Origin: Sugiyamaella lignohabitans
Taxonomy: Eukaryota; Ascomycota; Dipodascomycetes; Dipodascales; Trichomonascaceae
Direction: 5' to 3'
NCBI RefSeq assembly: GCF_001640025.1
Contig: NC_031672.1
Location: forward strand, 4,650,001 to 4,714,000
DNA: 64,000 nucleotides
The notes under the pieces were generated by a model. It saw only the letters and a list, made by a program, of their open reading frames with translations, was not told the DNA's origin and made no database searches. Made by a program: the position numbers and the translations under genes. This document shows, piece after piece, positions 34,958 to 46,510 of this stretch. Position 1 is the stretch's first letter; each line of letters starts with the position of its first letter.

Positions 34958-35810
34958 TTGAGCTTTAATTGATAGTTTACAGTTCCAAGTGATAGTTGTC
35001 AATTGGCCAAAATTTGTTGATTAGGTTTCATTTAACAACCGACAAGGTTTGATATTTATACAGAAGTGTCGGGTAACAACATGGTGCGGGGTAAATCAAA
35101 CAGAAATATTTCTAAGAATGTTAAATGAGGGGGAACCCATGAAATTCAAATAGCATTAAGCTATTAGCTCAGTTTTCTTTCGCAGATCACTACGTAGATA
35201 TATCAGAGAACCTGCTTTGTTTACCCCTCATTACCCCGCCAAGGCACTGTCTTGGATCACATCTACGGATGTCAATGAACTGAGATCTCGCCATCTATGG
35301 CGTGTTTCATATGTAAGGAACAGTATGATCTAAACTAGTCCATGAATGGTTAAATTTTTTATCTAGTTATACACTTCATCTTGCGACTTTTTAATCGTTC
35401 AACGGAACTCCATCCAACATCAACAAACTTCGTGACTCGAATAATGCGGGGTACCAAGAACCCCACATGCGACTGAGCAGTGATTTAAAGTTCGATGAAA
35501 CTCATCCGTTTAATAATACGTTAACAAGCTTACTGCTCAATCTTTCAACACACTATTGTAAAAAAAACTAAGGCGCCGTTCATAACCCATATGCATCCTT
35601 GATGCATGTATATATGCAAGATACGTCCGTATGCACATGCAGACAATCACCCCGGAATTACGCCGACCATAGTAAAAACGGGCGAAGGGATCAATGAAAA
35701 CAGGCGGAAATAGGGCTTTTAAAATGAGGTGCGGGGTCGTATTGATCCACTATGACTACAAAATTTCACAAAAAGACATATACTCATCATTAAATACATA
35801 TAAACAAAAA
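34958..35810. other. Intergenic region between transporter genes
   Basis: 850 bp upstream of the acetate transporter and downstream of the MFS permease. Apart from the TATA box nothing specific is seen; no hairpin element. Confidence 0.5.
35053..35060 (-). promoter_or_regulatory. TATA box of the acetate transporter gene
   Basis: TATAAATA on the minus strand, 96 nt before the ATG. Confidence 0.6.
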
Positions 35811-37316
35811 TTACAAAGTAAACTTGAAGCCAGTCTCGGGGCCCAAGCCGTCAACAGTTCCACCATTTTCAAGCTTCTTGTTGAGTTTGTTCAATCTCCA
35901 CTTGGCAACAGTCATGAAGACCATGGACAAAATGGCAGAGGCAAGACAGTAGCCGAAACCAGCATAGAAATGAGGGGAATAGTTTGAAGAAAACAAGTAT
36001 GGGGCATAGACATTGGGCAAGTTACCACCAATGTTGATCATGGCGAATGCAGCAGCACGCTTGATAGGAGGACGAGGCAAGTTACTCGAAGCCCAAGCAT
36101 ATGAAAGACCATAAGAGTTGTATACTTGAAGCACGAGCATCATAGCGACATATCTGGGGGCAGTCTTTAGAGTAGAGATACCAATGATAAATGCAACCAT
36201 GGAGATAGCAGGACCGATCATAACGTGCCAGTATCTTTCGTTGGTCTTATCAGAATGCCAAGCCACAAGAACTGAGGTGATAGAAACCAACAACCATGGG
36301 GGAGCGGTCAACAGTAAAGTCTTAGAAGAGTCGTAACCCAAAGAAGCAACAATGGCTGGGAAAACGGCGTTAAGAGATGCAGTGGCAGCTTCGAAGAACA
36401 GAATGGCCAAGTAAATCCAGACCTTCTCATCAACAACAGCCAAACGGAGACCTTCCCAAGCACTCTTCTTCTCAGTGGAATCACCATAATCATCATCAGC
36501 TTGACCAATATCATCAATCAATCTGACAACTCCAAGGAGACGCTCTTCTTTACTCAACCACTTGGTAGTAGCAGGCAATTCAGGCAGACAGAAGAAACAG
36601 ATAAATGCAACACCAATAGTAGCAACACCTTCGATAATGAAAAGGTATTGCCAAGAATGCAAACCATGGACACCTTCCAAGTCAGTGACAACAGCGTAAG
36701 CGATCAAACCACCGAAAGCGCCACTTAATAGTGAACCAGTGTAGAAGATAGACATACGCTTGGCCAACTCAGTTCTAGTATACCAACTGGAAAGGTAGAA
36801 CATAACACCAGGATAGAAAGCAGCCTCGAAAGCACCCAAGATAGCTCTGATGGCAACGAGTTGGTTGAAATTCTTGGCAGCAGCCATACATGCGGAAATA
36901 ACACCCCAGATCATCATGACTACAGACAGATATAATTGGGGCTTACCCAGCTTCTCCATAATAATATTGGAGGGAACTTGCATTGTAATGTAACCAACAA
37001 ACAAAATAGCTTGACAGGTACTGAATTGGGTATTAGTCAGGTTCAAATCCACCATGATAGTACCTTCCTTTGACGCGGCAAGCGAGTTTCTATCAAGATA
37101 GTTTAAAATATAGGTAATAATAAGAAGAGGGAAAATAGTGAAATCTAATTTACGCTTTAATCTCTTCTCAAGCTTAGCACGTTCTTCACTGCCCCTTGGT
37201 GGCAGAGTTACACCCTCGAAGAGGTGGGCAAACTGACCAAGATCAGGAAGCTCGTCATTGGGTTTGATGATACTCTGCTCATCATGAGCAATGTCGACTT
37301 TATTGATTTCAGACAT
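35811..37316 (-). CDS. MFS permease of the ACS/Dal5 family
   Basis: 501 residues, intronless. About 12 membrane segments; the first loop has NYLDRNSLAASKEG (the DRxxLxxA pattern of the anion:cation symporter family), then FVGYITMQVPSNIIMEKLG and RAILGAFEAAFYPGVMFYLSSWYTR, strongly typical of Dal5/Tna1-like fungal permeases. Such proteins import allantoate, nicotinate, biotin precursors or related organic anions with protons at the plasma membrane. The exact substrate cannot be read from sequence. A TATA box lies 78 nt upstream, and the upstream gene-poor region is 5.5 kb. Confidence 0.92.
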   Translation of the reverse strand: MSEINKVDIAHDEQSIIKPNDELPDLGQFAHLFEGVTLPPRGSEERAKLEKRLKRKLDFTIFPLLIITYILNYLDRNSLAASKEGTIMVDLNLTNTQFSTCQAILFVGYITMQVPSNIIMEKLGKPQLYLSVVMMIWGVISACMAAAKNFNQLVAIRAILGAFEAAFYPGVMFYLSSWYTRTELAKRMSIFYTGSLLSGAFGGLIAYAVVTDLEGVHGLHSWQYLFIIEGVATIGVAFICFFCLPELPATTKWLSKEERLLGVVRLIDDIGQADDDYGDSTEKKSAWEGLRLAVVDEKVWIYLAILFFEAATASLNAVFPAIVASLGYDSSKTLLLTAPPWLLVSITSVLVAWHSDKTNERYWHVMIGPAISMVAFIIGISTLKTAPRYVAMMLVLQVYNSYGLSYAWASSNLPRPPIKRAAAFAMINIGGNLPNVYAPYLFSSNYSPHFYAGFGYCLASAILSMVFMTVAKWRLNKLNKKLENGGTVDGLGPETGFKFTL

Positions 37317-37393
37317 TTTTTTTTCTCAGTTATTGTGTCTAAAACTGAAAAGAAAATGAAATTTATGAACCCCAGACATGGGTGGACCACGCT

Positions 37394-37401
37394 TATTTAT
37401 A
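37394..37401 (-). promoter_or_regulatory. TATA box of the MFS permease gene
   Basis: TATAAATA on the minus strand, 78 nt before the ATG. Confidence 0.6.
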
Positions 37402-39178
37402 AGAGAGTTTGCGATCGATCTGTTAATCCGGGAGAATTGGTGGGGTAACATATTGGCAAAACTTTTAAAGGAAGATGATCATTCAACGTTCCAAGTTGGT
37501 AATATTTTGTGGAGGGGGTAGTCAGTGGATCAGCACAGTTTATGGATATCACCGGTATGTAACGAAGAGGATGATTAATTTTGCGGGGGTTGGTAATGCA
37601 TGGTGATGTACGTTGGTTGAGAAAGATGGGGGTCTCGGATACGCCTCTTGAGTACTAAACTATAGTGATCCAGTAGCAAGGATTTACAGTATAAACCGAG
37701 GGTTATCTCAAGAAAACAAAAAAAATAGTCCCTAGACTATTTTGTTAGTGTTGTGATTAATAGCAGCCAGCAAATTTCATCAAGCTATTTACAAGTTTGC
37801 TCTTATCCTAGACACGGATAATATGATAGGAAGTACATCCGTCTTTTACCCAACAGGACCAAAAACTGGCAGTGGGGAGCGAGGCACCTCAGGCACCCAC
37901 CCCGTTGTTCCGAATTCATTTTCTTTACCCCGCTTCGTCCCCCTTTGGATCCCCTGATCAATAAGATTGTGCCCACAGCTCTGCATGAAACTGGACCTCA
38001 AACCTACATGATGCTACAGATCTGCAAAGCAGAAATATCTTATTCAGTCAGTTCTTAGATATAATTGGCCAAATATGCATGTATGGTGGTGGGGGTTGCG
38101 ACAGATCTTCCGTGTTTTTTTCCTACTAGCTAACAAATTTATCCGGTACATACATATACAGTAATGAATCTGATTATCAAGGCGGGATAACTTAAAGGGG
38201 AGAATGGTATTAGTCGTGGTTTGCTTGATCAAGCTTGTGTGCCAAGATTTTCAAGGTCTCCCAATGCAACTCAATCCGATCTCTGATGGTGAATGATTAT
38301 TAGAGTTGTATATGAAATAGAAAGGCAATATTGAAAGAAGTTAGCTCGTCTGACAGTGCTGTCAGAAGCCATTTTATATGTTCTTCAAATTTAAGGTTTA
38401 AGAGCCGTTCGCACCCCTGCCAACCCCTCAAATTTGTCACAAGAAGCAAGCTACAAGAAAAACAAAATATAAACTGCTAGTTTACTTTCTTAATTCAGTA
38501 TTTTGCAGAAATCTTATGTATCCCCCAGTTGTCAGTCAAGGGGAAAAAATGGGAGAATGTGGGCGCGGCACTTACTAGAAAGCTGGTATATATTGTTGGA
38601 ATATATAAATTAATCCAGTTTAATTTAATTCACTGAAATGAAAATCTTAAAAGAACACTAATTTCACCATAAGATAGACTTAGTGTCAGACATAAGCTAG
38701 TGAAACGGGTTCAGTGTCGCTCATGGATCTGGGGCCGTTTGAGATGAATCGGATGTCATCTTCATTTTTCAGACCCTTTGACCCTGCAACCCCGCATATG
38801 CAGTGAGTTGGGGGCAATAGAAATAGGGTTTGAACTAAGGTTTTTTGACAGGATCTATATTTATCCCTATAACACACGAGATCACCAGCTCAAAGATTGA
38901 CAGTGAAAACGTAATCAGAGTTCAGTTGATTGAACTTTTTTTTTGTTTCTACTATGGCAGTCGATTTTTTAACTTGTACTTTCTAGTTATATGCGAAGAC
39001 GGAATTATATCGGTGACTTTATCCGGGTCTCGCATCCTGGCGCGTGATGCAGTATGCGGTCGATGAGATATTCCGGCTAGTCTTCTAAGTCGGGCCAAGC
39101 ATGATGGCCATGGCAATGCTAATCAAAATGTCAGCTGTATTCCAACGGTATGGCCAAGGTATTTGGCAATATCTCCCC

Positions 39179-39211
39179 ACCCACCCACACACACACACAT
39201 ACACACACATA
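39179..39211. repeat. CA-type microsatellite
   Basis: Short (CA)n run with CCCA and CATA interruptions in the gene-poor region. Confidence 0.85.
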
Positions 39212-40180
39212 CCTTTTCCTCGAAGTCTTGGCGGTGACAGAAGCCCACTGACGTCAGACACCCCAAAAGGAAGGTGCATGTCGGAAGACTCTCGGTGGTT
39301 TCTGTAGCTTTATGTCACTAACATGTGGGGTAACCTGGGGTAACCCTTTTTAAACAATCACATCATATAGTCAAATACGGATGTCTTTTGACATTAGTGT
39401 AGTGAAGTATTTGAGTATTTGTATTTCTTTGTCTATATGCTTCGCACTTATTCGGTATACATCTCCAACTGCTATATTCGTCACGTATAGTTGTAGTTAC
39501 TTTCATAAAGAGAATTTGTTGAGCACTGTCGCTAGATATGATGCACTGGGCTGGATATGGGTATATAACTTACGTTTGGTTCCCGTCTAACCAACCGATT
39601 TTGTACGTAATTTCAGACCTACATCTTGTCTATTAACCGTGAAAGCCTTGCACAGATACAGGCTCTTAATAGATAGTAAGATTAAACCATAACTAAACAG
39701 AAAGTTAAAAATGGACCACAACACATCAAAAACTTCAGAGTCTATTGTATAAATAACTATAATTTAAGGTGTTCAGTGCTCAGATCGATTTAACCCACCA
39801 AGCAACGGTAGTTCGATGCGCCGACCTATTCCTGAACGTACCTCTAAATTATCTAAAGGGGCTCCTAAAATGCATGGAGAAACAGGCTATGGCAGCGAGA
39901 GCTGAACGAAAACACCCAGCTACGGTCTCGTTAAACTGCGAACAGGCGGCATGGCACAGCTCAGGAACAATCCTCATACGGGTTTCCACTAGTGAGAGAA
40001 GACGCAGCGATAAAAGATCAAGCATTGCAGCACATTCTAGATAATGCAAAGATCTACAGAAGCGATATGCGTTCAAATTTCCCACATGGTAGAAATCAGA
40101 GAGCGGATAACGAGCCTACTCCACTTGATAATTTTGACGTTACGACCTGAAATAAACAAGCAGACAGGACGGTAGAAGCC

Positions 40181-40241
40181 CGACTCGAGCGAAGCGAGAG
40201 GAGCAGCGGGGTCTGGGGCGGAGCCCCATCCGCCAGAGGCA
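40181..40241 (-). repeat. Hairpin element, right arm (copy 14)
   Basis: Single arm with mutations near its end (CCCCATCCGCCAGAGGCA), within the gene-poor region. Confidence 0.9.
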
Positions 40242-41185
40242 AATCCGGCCCCTCACAACCATCACCATTCCCACCTAAAACCCAGCCAGCCAGTTTGATC
40301 AGGAGCGGAGCTCCAGCCACTGGATGTAGAGCACGTCAAATGTGGAAAAATTGAAGAAGTCGAGCAGTGCAGTAGCAAAGAGAAGTGAAGTGTCTCGATA
40401 GATACGGTAGCCTGCTACAGATCTGAAATTGGATATTATTCCGCGAGCAGCACTTGGCCGAGTAACAACCAACCGGCGCGAGCAAGCAGAGCAGTTGGCC
40501 ATAGAACGGGATTGTTACATGAGTCGGGAAGTCGCAGTCCGAAGCTACGACGCCACGATCGAGAATGAGGCAACACGCCACCAACCAGCCGTCTGGGAGA
40601 GTCCTTGTGGCACATGCGGCGTCGATACAGCGAGTGTCCTCATCCCCTCACTCAACCCCTGGGGCCACACACCGGGGCAAGACTGGAGTTACCGGCGGAG
40701 AAAGCAGGCCGGGTGGATTCAAACGTTTAGTACACTAGAGAAAGAATGGCATGCATGTGCAGAACCTCCCAATTCGGTCGATCAGGACAACGTGCGCCAG
40801 ATGGGCCCTATCTGTGGACCAGGGACCATGCATGAACAGATGATTATTGCCAGAACTTCGTAACCCAGTGCTGCAAATCGTGGCGGCCAGGAACATCTCG
40901 GGACACTGAGCCGGGGCCAAGCAAGTGTCAAAACCAAAAAGCCATGCGAGTCTACCGACCGGACTGTGGCACCTTCCAATTTCGTTGGTGATAAATATTT
41001 CTCGCGGACTGCCATGCCGATAACCGGCGGCAGCCTGTCTCTCTTGGACTTTCATCTCCATATCTGCTGGATACGCCGCCATCCCATTTCGGCCACTTGA
41101 CGTAATCTGGTGTCTCACTTCTAGTTTGTTTCTTAACGTACCTCGGGGGATATTCATCTAACGGGGTGGTTTCGGGTGGGGGGTC

Positions 41186-41246
41186 TGCCTCCGGCGGCTG
41201 GGGCTCTGCCCCAGACCCCGTGGCTCCTCTCGCTACGCTCGAGTCG
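41186..41246 (+). repeat. Hairpin element, left arm (copy 15)
   Basis: Single arm; loop change CTCTCGC-TAC-GCTCGAG. Confidence 0.92.
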
Positions 41247-41550
41247 AGGCGTCGGGCTGGGGTGGGAATTTTTTGGGGCTGGGTCTAGCCTGCGGGTGAG
41301 GGGGTGGATGTAATGGGCTGGGCTGGGGGTGAGGTGGTGAGATGGGTTGCATCGGTTTCTGATGCCAAGTGCCTGGATGTACAGCTGAAGCACAGCAGGC
41401 CCGCAGCTTTCTACAGCTGAAACTACAGCCCGTTGCTGCTTTGCTTCTGCCCGATGGCCTCTGGCTGGCTTCGTTGCAGGCAAAATGGCTCGCACGCTCC
41501 TAACGGGCAGGTGGCCAGCCAAAATGCAAGCCGCTCTGGCCTTTCCACGC

Positions 41551-41604
41551 CGGTCCGCGAAGCGGACCACAACAGGTCCGGGCAGCGCCCGGCCGCCGGA
41601 GGCA
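41551..41604 (-). repeat. Hairpin element, diverged right arm (copy 16)
   Basis: Starts with GGTCCGC-GAA-GCGGACC, a perfect hairpin with a third stem sequence, and continues CCGGGCAGCGCCCGG (another altered but paired stem) before GGAGGCA. Confidence 0.85.
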
Positions 41605-42799
41605 GACCTACCCCTGGGTTGATCCAAGGTCGAACTGGGTAAAATGTTACCTGAAAAGACAAGAGAACCTCTGCAATGCCCTTGACCACATGGGAAATAG
41701 GACAATTAAACACAGCCTATAAATAATAAAAATAAAACAGTAAACAACAAACAAGCAGCCAGAAGTCTATCAAACGGACCATTGCATAACCCACGTTTAG
41801 CAAATACACTTTTTTTTTAAGTTATAGACCTTATACTTTAAACTTTAGCTTAATTATTTTATTAAAACATAGACACGATACTTGTCCAGTACATGCCCAT
41901 GTGGTTTAGAACAGCTCTCACGGTAGTTTCCGGTGTGTTCTGGCTGTTCTGGCGTGGTATCAATTGGGTGGTGGTGTCAGTGCGGATGCGATATTTTCGA
42001 TATTCCATCCAACATGACCCATTTTCAATATCACTATATACAATAACCACAGACTTTATTGCAGCTATTACTCCTCTTATGCCGCTTTATATGCATCCTA
42101 GATAAGATTAAAACTACCGCATTAAAGGCCTACCTTCTGAATCTCCCAGCCCAGTCTTCAGGGCCGTATGTACATAGAGCGAAAATAAATCAGGAAAAAT
42201 AAAAAAAAATAAAAAAAAAACCTACTAAATTCACCAAAAGATTGACAGCGCCCGCCGGTGCAACGTACATTAGCACCCCTACCCCTCTCAGGGTATCTTT
42301 ATACATTACAGTAACGCAAGTACTGCTACTACCTTCATACATATTTATTGAATAATTTTCTGCTCGTAATATTTTGGGGGATATTTTTTGAATTCAAATA
42401 ACCGAGCACGGTCAATATATTGAATAAGCGAACTACGGTGGTTATTTTTCTCTTTTTGTTTGGCTATAGAGATAACACTTGACACAAGGTTTTATTGGTC
42501 GCTAAGTGTGATTTTAAGTTTTGTTAAACCATCGGCATCCGCTATATACACCACTCAATAAACATCCCGAATTCACACCAGATAGAACTAAATCCTTGAC
42601 ACCAGTTAGAATTAAATCCAAACTGAAATAAACGGACCAGCCAAAACAATTCAGACTAGGAGTCGGAGTCTGTGAGAATAAGTGTAGAATTATTGGCATA
42701 GACACCCAATTGCAGTGGCTGAAGAAATTCAAAGTTGAAGTTAATAGACTTTTTTTTGGTGGTCAAGCTCACACTAGTCTTTCACACTAGTCTGATAGA

Positions 42800-44827
42800 A
42801 TGATCCCTCCAAATGAATGGCCTTACGACTCTGTCGGTATTTCACCAATCGGTGGTCGGGATAACCAAGATCCCAATCTAATGTCTGTAGATATGCAGTC
42901 TTTCTTGGAGTTCTCATCAAACCACGGAGATTCGCCAAATCCTGCTAATAGTATGAGTGGTCAACATGGCAGCGACTTTAACGACTTTTTATTCCATGGC
43001 TATCAAGATCAGCAAACGGGTGTTGCTGGTGCTTCTCCAGCTGGCTCGGTTCCAAACGATCGAGACTCGAACCAGAATCATCAACAAATAGGGTCAGGCC
43101 AGCTCGATCAGGGCCATTTCTCTCCTCATTACGCACAACAATCACAACAACAACACAGTCATTCTCTCCAGCATCATCAACAACAACAGCAGCAACAACA
43201 TCATCAGCATCAGCAACAACAGCAGCAGCAACAACAACATCAGCAAAATCAACAACATCAACGACAGCAACAACAACAACATCATGAACAACAACAGCAT
43301 CATCAGCAAAACCATGAGCAGTTTCAATCATTCGAAACAGACCAAGCCCAGTCACATGTTCCTGAACAGACATCTTCCTCAGTAAATCCTAATGATGTAT
43401 TCAGATCTCCTGCCGTCCTAGCATCGGTCGGCAACGGTCCTAATAACGCTGTACTTCCATCTGCTGATGACATCAATTTCACTCCTCTTCTGTCTCCTTC
43501 AGTCGAGGCTCCATTTATATCGCAGGGTCCACCCGATTTCTCGATGCCAGCTTCCTATTTTAGCCCCATGAATTCTCCTGGCGTGGATATGGGCTCATCA
43601 CCTGCCATAGATCAACAATTCCAATCATTACCCTCACAACACCAACAAATCCAACCACGGCCTGCTGTCACTTCTAATAACTCAGGTAGCTCGACTAGCA
43701 CCATTCGAACCCCTGCTAGTGGATCCAGTACACCAACTGGAGCTACACCAGTGTCATCATCATCTTCCAGAAGATCCAGAACCACCCCTATTCTTGGCCC
43801 TTCAAACGGAAGAACTGGTGCTGGTGGTGCTACGACTATAACCAGCGGCAGAGTAGCCAAGAACTCTCCAGTTATAAAACCTGTGAAGAGAAAGGGATCT
43901 CAGGCATCTGTTTCTACGGCCCCTGGCACTGCCAACAACTCATCCAACAGTACTAGTCCTGCTGATGAGGATTCTCCTGAGACCATTGCTGAATTTATGA
44001 TGCCACCACCTCCTAACCGAGCCCGCTCATCTATCACATCAACATCATCTACCACAAGCAGTGCTTCTTCATCGAGTATTATCGAGCCCTCAACTCCAGT
44101 AACCCCTGCCAGTCTTATGAATTTGGGACCCGGCGCAAGAATGAACCAGCAATTCCAAAACTCTGCTTCTACTGAGGACAGATTACAAAATGCCATTCGC
44201 ACAACTGTAAATATTTCCTCAAGAAAGCCGTCTGTGTCGTCTGTTAACAGCCGTAATGGTGGTAGTGCTACCAATTCACCACTTGGAACACCCACCACTG
44301 CAATCATGCCTAAACCACCCGGAAGTGCCAACATTACTCCCAACGGAGGAGCAGGGACTATTTCAACCGGTACTGCTAACAGCGGTAGACAATGGGGATC
44401 CAGATCGAGCAGCGTTTCAGCGTCTCCAGTGCTTAAACCAAAGGTATACTCTCCCGGCATCTCTCCCCAGATACACCCCAATATCTCAACCGACCTGTCT
44501 GCCCTGCTAGCATCCAAGTCCAACTACCAAAACATCATCGAGGGCACCCACAACCAGCTCGGTCTGTCATACCCCGATCACCTGAGTGCCGGTCTTGCCT
44601 CTAAGAAAGCTAGCCACAAATTGGCCGAACAGGGTCGACGGAACCGTATCAACAATGCCCTATCCGAGCTAGCAGGGCTAATATCGCCAGACGCTCCACC
44701 CAACTCTAAAGCCGATACTGTGGAATCGGCCATCGTCTACATCAAAAAGGTCCAGAAGGAGGTGGCGGACCTCAAAGAAGAACTCGCACACTACAAAGCA
44801 CTCAAGAAAGAGCCTGCCGAAAGCTGA
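42800..44827 (+). CDS. PHO4: bHLH transcription factor, Pho4/NUC-1 type
   Basis: 675 residues. The DNA-binding domain is at the extreme C-terminus (about 605-675): KKASHKLAEQGRRNRINNALSEL as basic region and helix 1, a loop with NSKADTVESA, then helix 2 VYIKKVQKEVADLKEELAHY. The SHKxAEQxRRNR basic region (His, Glu, Arg contact CACGTG) is typical of the Pho4/NUC-1 group that induces phosphate-starvation genes. The N-terminal 600 residues are low complexity: a long CAA/CAG-coded poly-Gln/His tract (residues about 110-170), then Ser/Thr/Asn-rich sequence. Starvation signalling via a Pho80/85-type kinase is inferred from the family. It converges with the TFIIIA gene. Confidence 0.85.
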   Translation: MIPPNEWPYDSVGISPIGGRDNQDPNLMSVDMQSFLEFSSNHGDSPNPANSMSGQHGSDFNDFLFHGYQDQQTGVAGASPAGSVPNDRDSNQNHQQIGSGQLDQGHFSPHYAQQSQQQHSHSLQHHQQQQQQQHHQHQQQQQQQQQHQQNQQHQRQQQQQHHEQQQHHQQNHEQFQSFETDQAQSHVPEQTSSSVNPNDVFRSPAVLASVGNGPNNAVLPSADDINFTPLLSPSVEAPFISQGPPDFSMPASYFSPMNSPGVDMGSSPAIDQQFQSLPSQHQQIQPRPAVTSNNSGSSTSTIRTPASGSSTPTGATPVSSSSSRRSRTTPILGPSNGRTGAGGATTITSGRVAKNSPVIKPVKRKGSQASVSTAPGTANNSSNSTSPADEDSPETIAEFMMPPPPNRARSSITSTSSTTSSASSSSIIEPSTPVTPASLMNLGPGARMNQQFQNSASTEDRLQNAIRTTVNISSRKPSVSSVNSRNGGSATNSPLGTPTTAIMPKPPGSANITPNGGAGTISTGTANSGRQWGSRSSSVSASPVLKPKVYSPGISPQIHPNISTDLSALLASKSNYQNIIEGTHNQLGLSYPDHLSAGLASKKASHKLAEQGRRNRINNALSELAGLISPDAPPNSKADTVESAIVYIKKVQKEVADLKEELAHYKALKKEPAES

Positions 44828-44891
44828 CACTAGCCCATATATCCACTGTAATTATACATAATTTATTAATCTACTTCTCGTGTGTTGACAA

Positions 44892-45028
44892 TGCCTCCGG
44901 CGGCTGGGGCTCTGCCCCAGACCCCGTGGCTCCTCTCGCTCCGCTCGAGTCGTTTCAGGGGGGTCCAAGCAGCTCCGCGAAGCGGACCACAACCAGGGTC
45001 TGGGGCGGAGCCCCAGCCGCCGGAGGCA
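44892..45028. repeat. Palindromic hairpin element, two-armed copy 17
   Basis: Full copy centred in the convergent gap (64 nt and 63 nt from the two stop codons). Its right arm carries a hairpin with a GAA loop (stem TCCGC/GCGGA), different from the left arm's CTCTCGC-TCC-GCTCGAG. Confidence 0.95.
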
Positions 45029-45091
45029 GTCCAGGCATACCAGTGTTGATGCAATGGGAGTTCTTTTAGTTATCTATGCAATATAATTTAA

Positions 45092-46510
45092 TCATCGGAG
45101 GGAGGGGTCGATGGTGGAGGGAGGGCCGAGGGGCTCAATTTGGGCAAGCTGGTGGCGGTGATGGTGGTGGTCTGGGTGGTCGGGGTTGGTCAGTGAGCCC
45201 ATGAAGTCGGGGCCCATGACGGCCTCGACGAGACTGTTGACGTGGAGAATGGATGCCGAGTGTTCATCGTGGACTACATGCGTATCGTGTCTCATCTGTT
45301 GTTTGCCATCGTCATAATGGCCATGGATGGACGACAGGTGACGCTTCAGGTCGTACTGACGAGAGAAACGGTAGTTACAGCCGGGGACTTCGCATGGAAT
45401 TGGTCTCTTTTCGTAGTCAGCACCAGTGAGACGCGACAGAATAGAGAAGTCGGGAAGTTCAATTTCAGGCGAGTCACCTGAGACTGAAGGAGTATGTGAA
45501 GTCGAGACTGAGGTAGAAGCTGGAGTGGTAGCAGCAGTAGAATCGACATGCAGTAAAGACTCGGGAACAAATCCATGGATATTCTGATAATGCGAAACAA
45601 GCTCCTCTCTGGTTTGGTAGGTAGGACCCATGTTAGCAAGACACTGGTCTTCAGCACATTCCCAAATCTGGATCACATAACCATCGAGAAGAGCATTTTG
45701 ATCGTCCATGGCATGAACCTTCATATGCTGTTCAATAGCAGCAGGTCCTGAACACAGCTTTCCACACAGCTGACAAGGCACCTTTTTGTGGTTGGTCTTG
45801 ATATGAGCTTGCAAAGCCGACCAGGTGGAAAGCTTTTCCTCACAGCCATCATGACCACAATGATAACGAGGAAAGGGAGAATGGTTTTTCGAAATATGCA
45901 AATTGAGTCTTCCCTGCTGGTTGAATTCCTTTGAACATCCTTCATGAGTGCATTTGAAGTTCTTGATCAAAGTATGAACTGCTGAAATATGTCTTCTAAG
46001 TTGGGAATGACGGTAAAAAGACTGACCACAATCTTCATAGCTACAAATATGAGTAGCATAGTGGGTCTTTTCATGTCTGTTCAAGTGCTGATTCGTATTG
46101 AATCCTTTACCACACACCGAACAGTGACGAGGTTTATCATCAGTATGAGACAACAAATGAACCTTCAGATGAGAATCACGAAGAAATGCTTTTGAACAAC
46201 CTTCAACTGTGCATTTATAAGGTCTCTCATCAGAGTGAGATCTCAAATGCTGATCCAAAAGACAAGGCCGAGAATACGCCTTACCACAGCCCTCGATAGT
46301 ACACAAATATCGCTTCAATCTAGGCTTAGTTGGAGCTTTGGCAGGAGGAGGGGCCTCTTCACCCTTTGTCGGGAAAAAAACCTTTGGCAAAGTGGGTTTG
46401 GGCGATGCAGCAGGACTCAATCTTTGCTGTGCCAAACCAACCGCCGGATTCTGATTACCAGACGTCAGATTGGCCGACGCAAACACTATGCCATTATCTA
46501 CTGTGATCAT
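45092..46510 (-). CDS. PZF1: Transcription factor IIIA, nine C2H2 zinc fingers
   Basis: 472 residues, intronless. Nine C2H2 fingers start at about residue 70 (YLCTIEGCGKAYSRPCLLDQHLRSH). Finger 4 onwards includes CSYEDCGQSFYRHSQLRRH and CTHEGCSKEFNQQGRLNLH. An interruption of over 50 residues with LSRLTG separates the eighth finger from the final one (CEVPGCNYRFSRQYDLKRH). This layout, with the last finger set apart, is that of yeast TFIIIA (Pzf1/Tfc2), which binds the internal control region of 5S rRNA genes and recruits TFIIIC and Pol III. The C-terminus is His-rich. No 5S gene is seen in the window. Confidence 0.92.
   Translation of the reverse strand: MITVDNGIVFASANLTSGNQNPAVGLAQQRLSPAASPKPTLPKVFFPTKGEEAPPPAKAPTKPRLKRYLCTIEGCGKAYSRPCLLDQHLRSHSDERPYKCTVEGCSKAFLRDSHLKVHLLSHTDDKPRHCSVCGKGFNTNQHLNRHEKTHYATHICSYEDCGQSFYRHSQLRRHISAVHTLIKNFKCTHEGCSKEFNQQGRLNLHISKNHSPFPRYHCGHDGCEEKLSTWSALQAHIKTNHKKVPCQLCGKLCSGPAAIEQHMKVHAMDDQNALLDGYVIQIWECAEDQCLANMGPTYQTREELVSHYQNIHGFVPESLLHVDSTAATTPASTSVSTSHTPSVSGDSPEIELPDFSILSRLTGADYEKRPIPCEVPGCNYRFSRQYDLKRHLSSIHGHYDDGKQQMRHDTHVVHDEHSASILHVNSLVEAVMGPDFMGSLTNPDHPDHHHHRHQLAQIEPLGPPSTIDPSLR

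Larger units (their letters stand above)
37317..42799. other. Gene-poor region between the MFS permease and the bHLH gene
   Basis: 5.5 kb, by far the longest stretch without a recognisable gene. It holds a CA microsatellite (39179-39211), a right arm (40181), a left arm (41186) and a diverged right arm (41551) of the hairpin element, and a visibly more GC-rich block at about 40430-41610. Several frames of 60-180 codons occur, but they lack ATG starts, lack family features or run through the hairpin element. A 70-codon ATG frame at 41893-42105 encodes a hydrophobic peptide (VSGVFWLFWRGINWVVVSV) that cannot be judged alone. Confidence 0.55.

Noticed and set aside
40429..40863. 144-codon plus-strand frame
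   Set aside because: Opens with a non-ATG codon, has no recognisable domain and lies in the GC-rich block, where open frames are expected by chance.
41154..41705. 183-codon minus-strand frame
   Set aside because: It passes through two element arms, and GC-rich element sequence keeps frames open by composition; it lacks conserved motifs.
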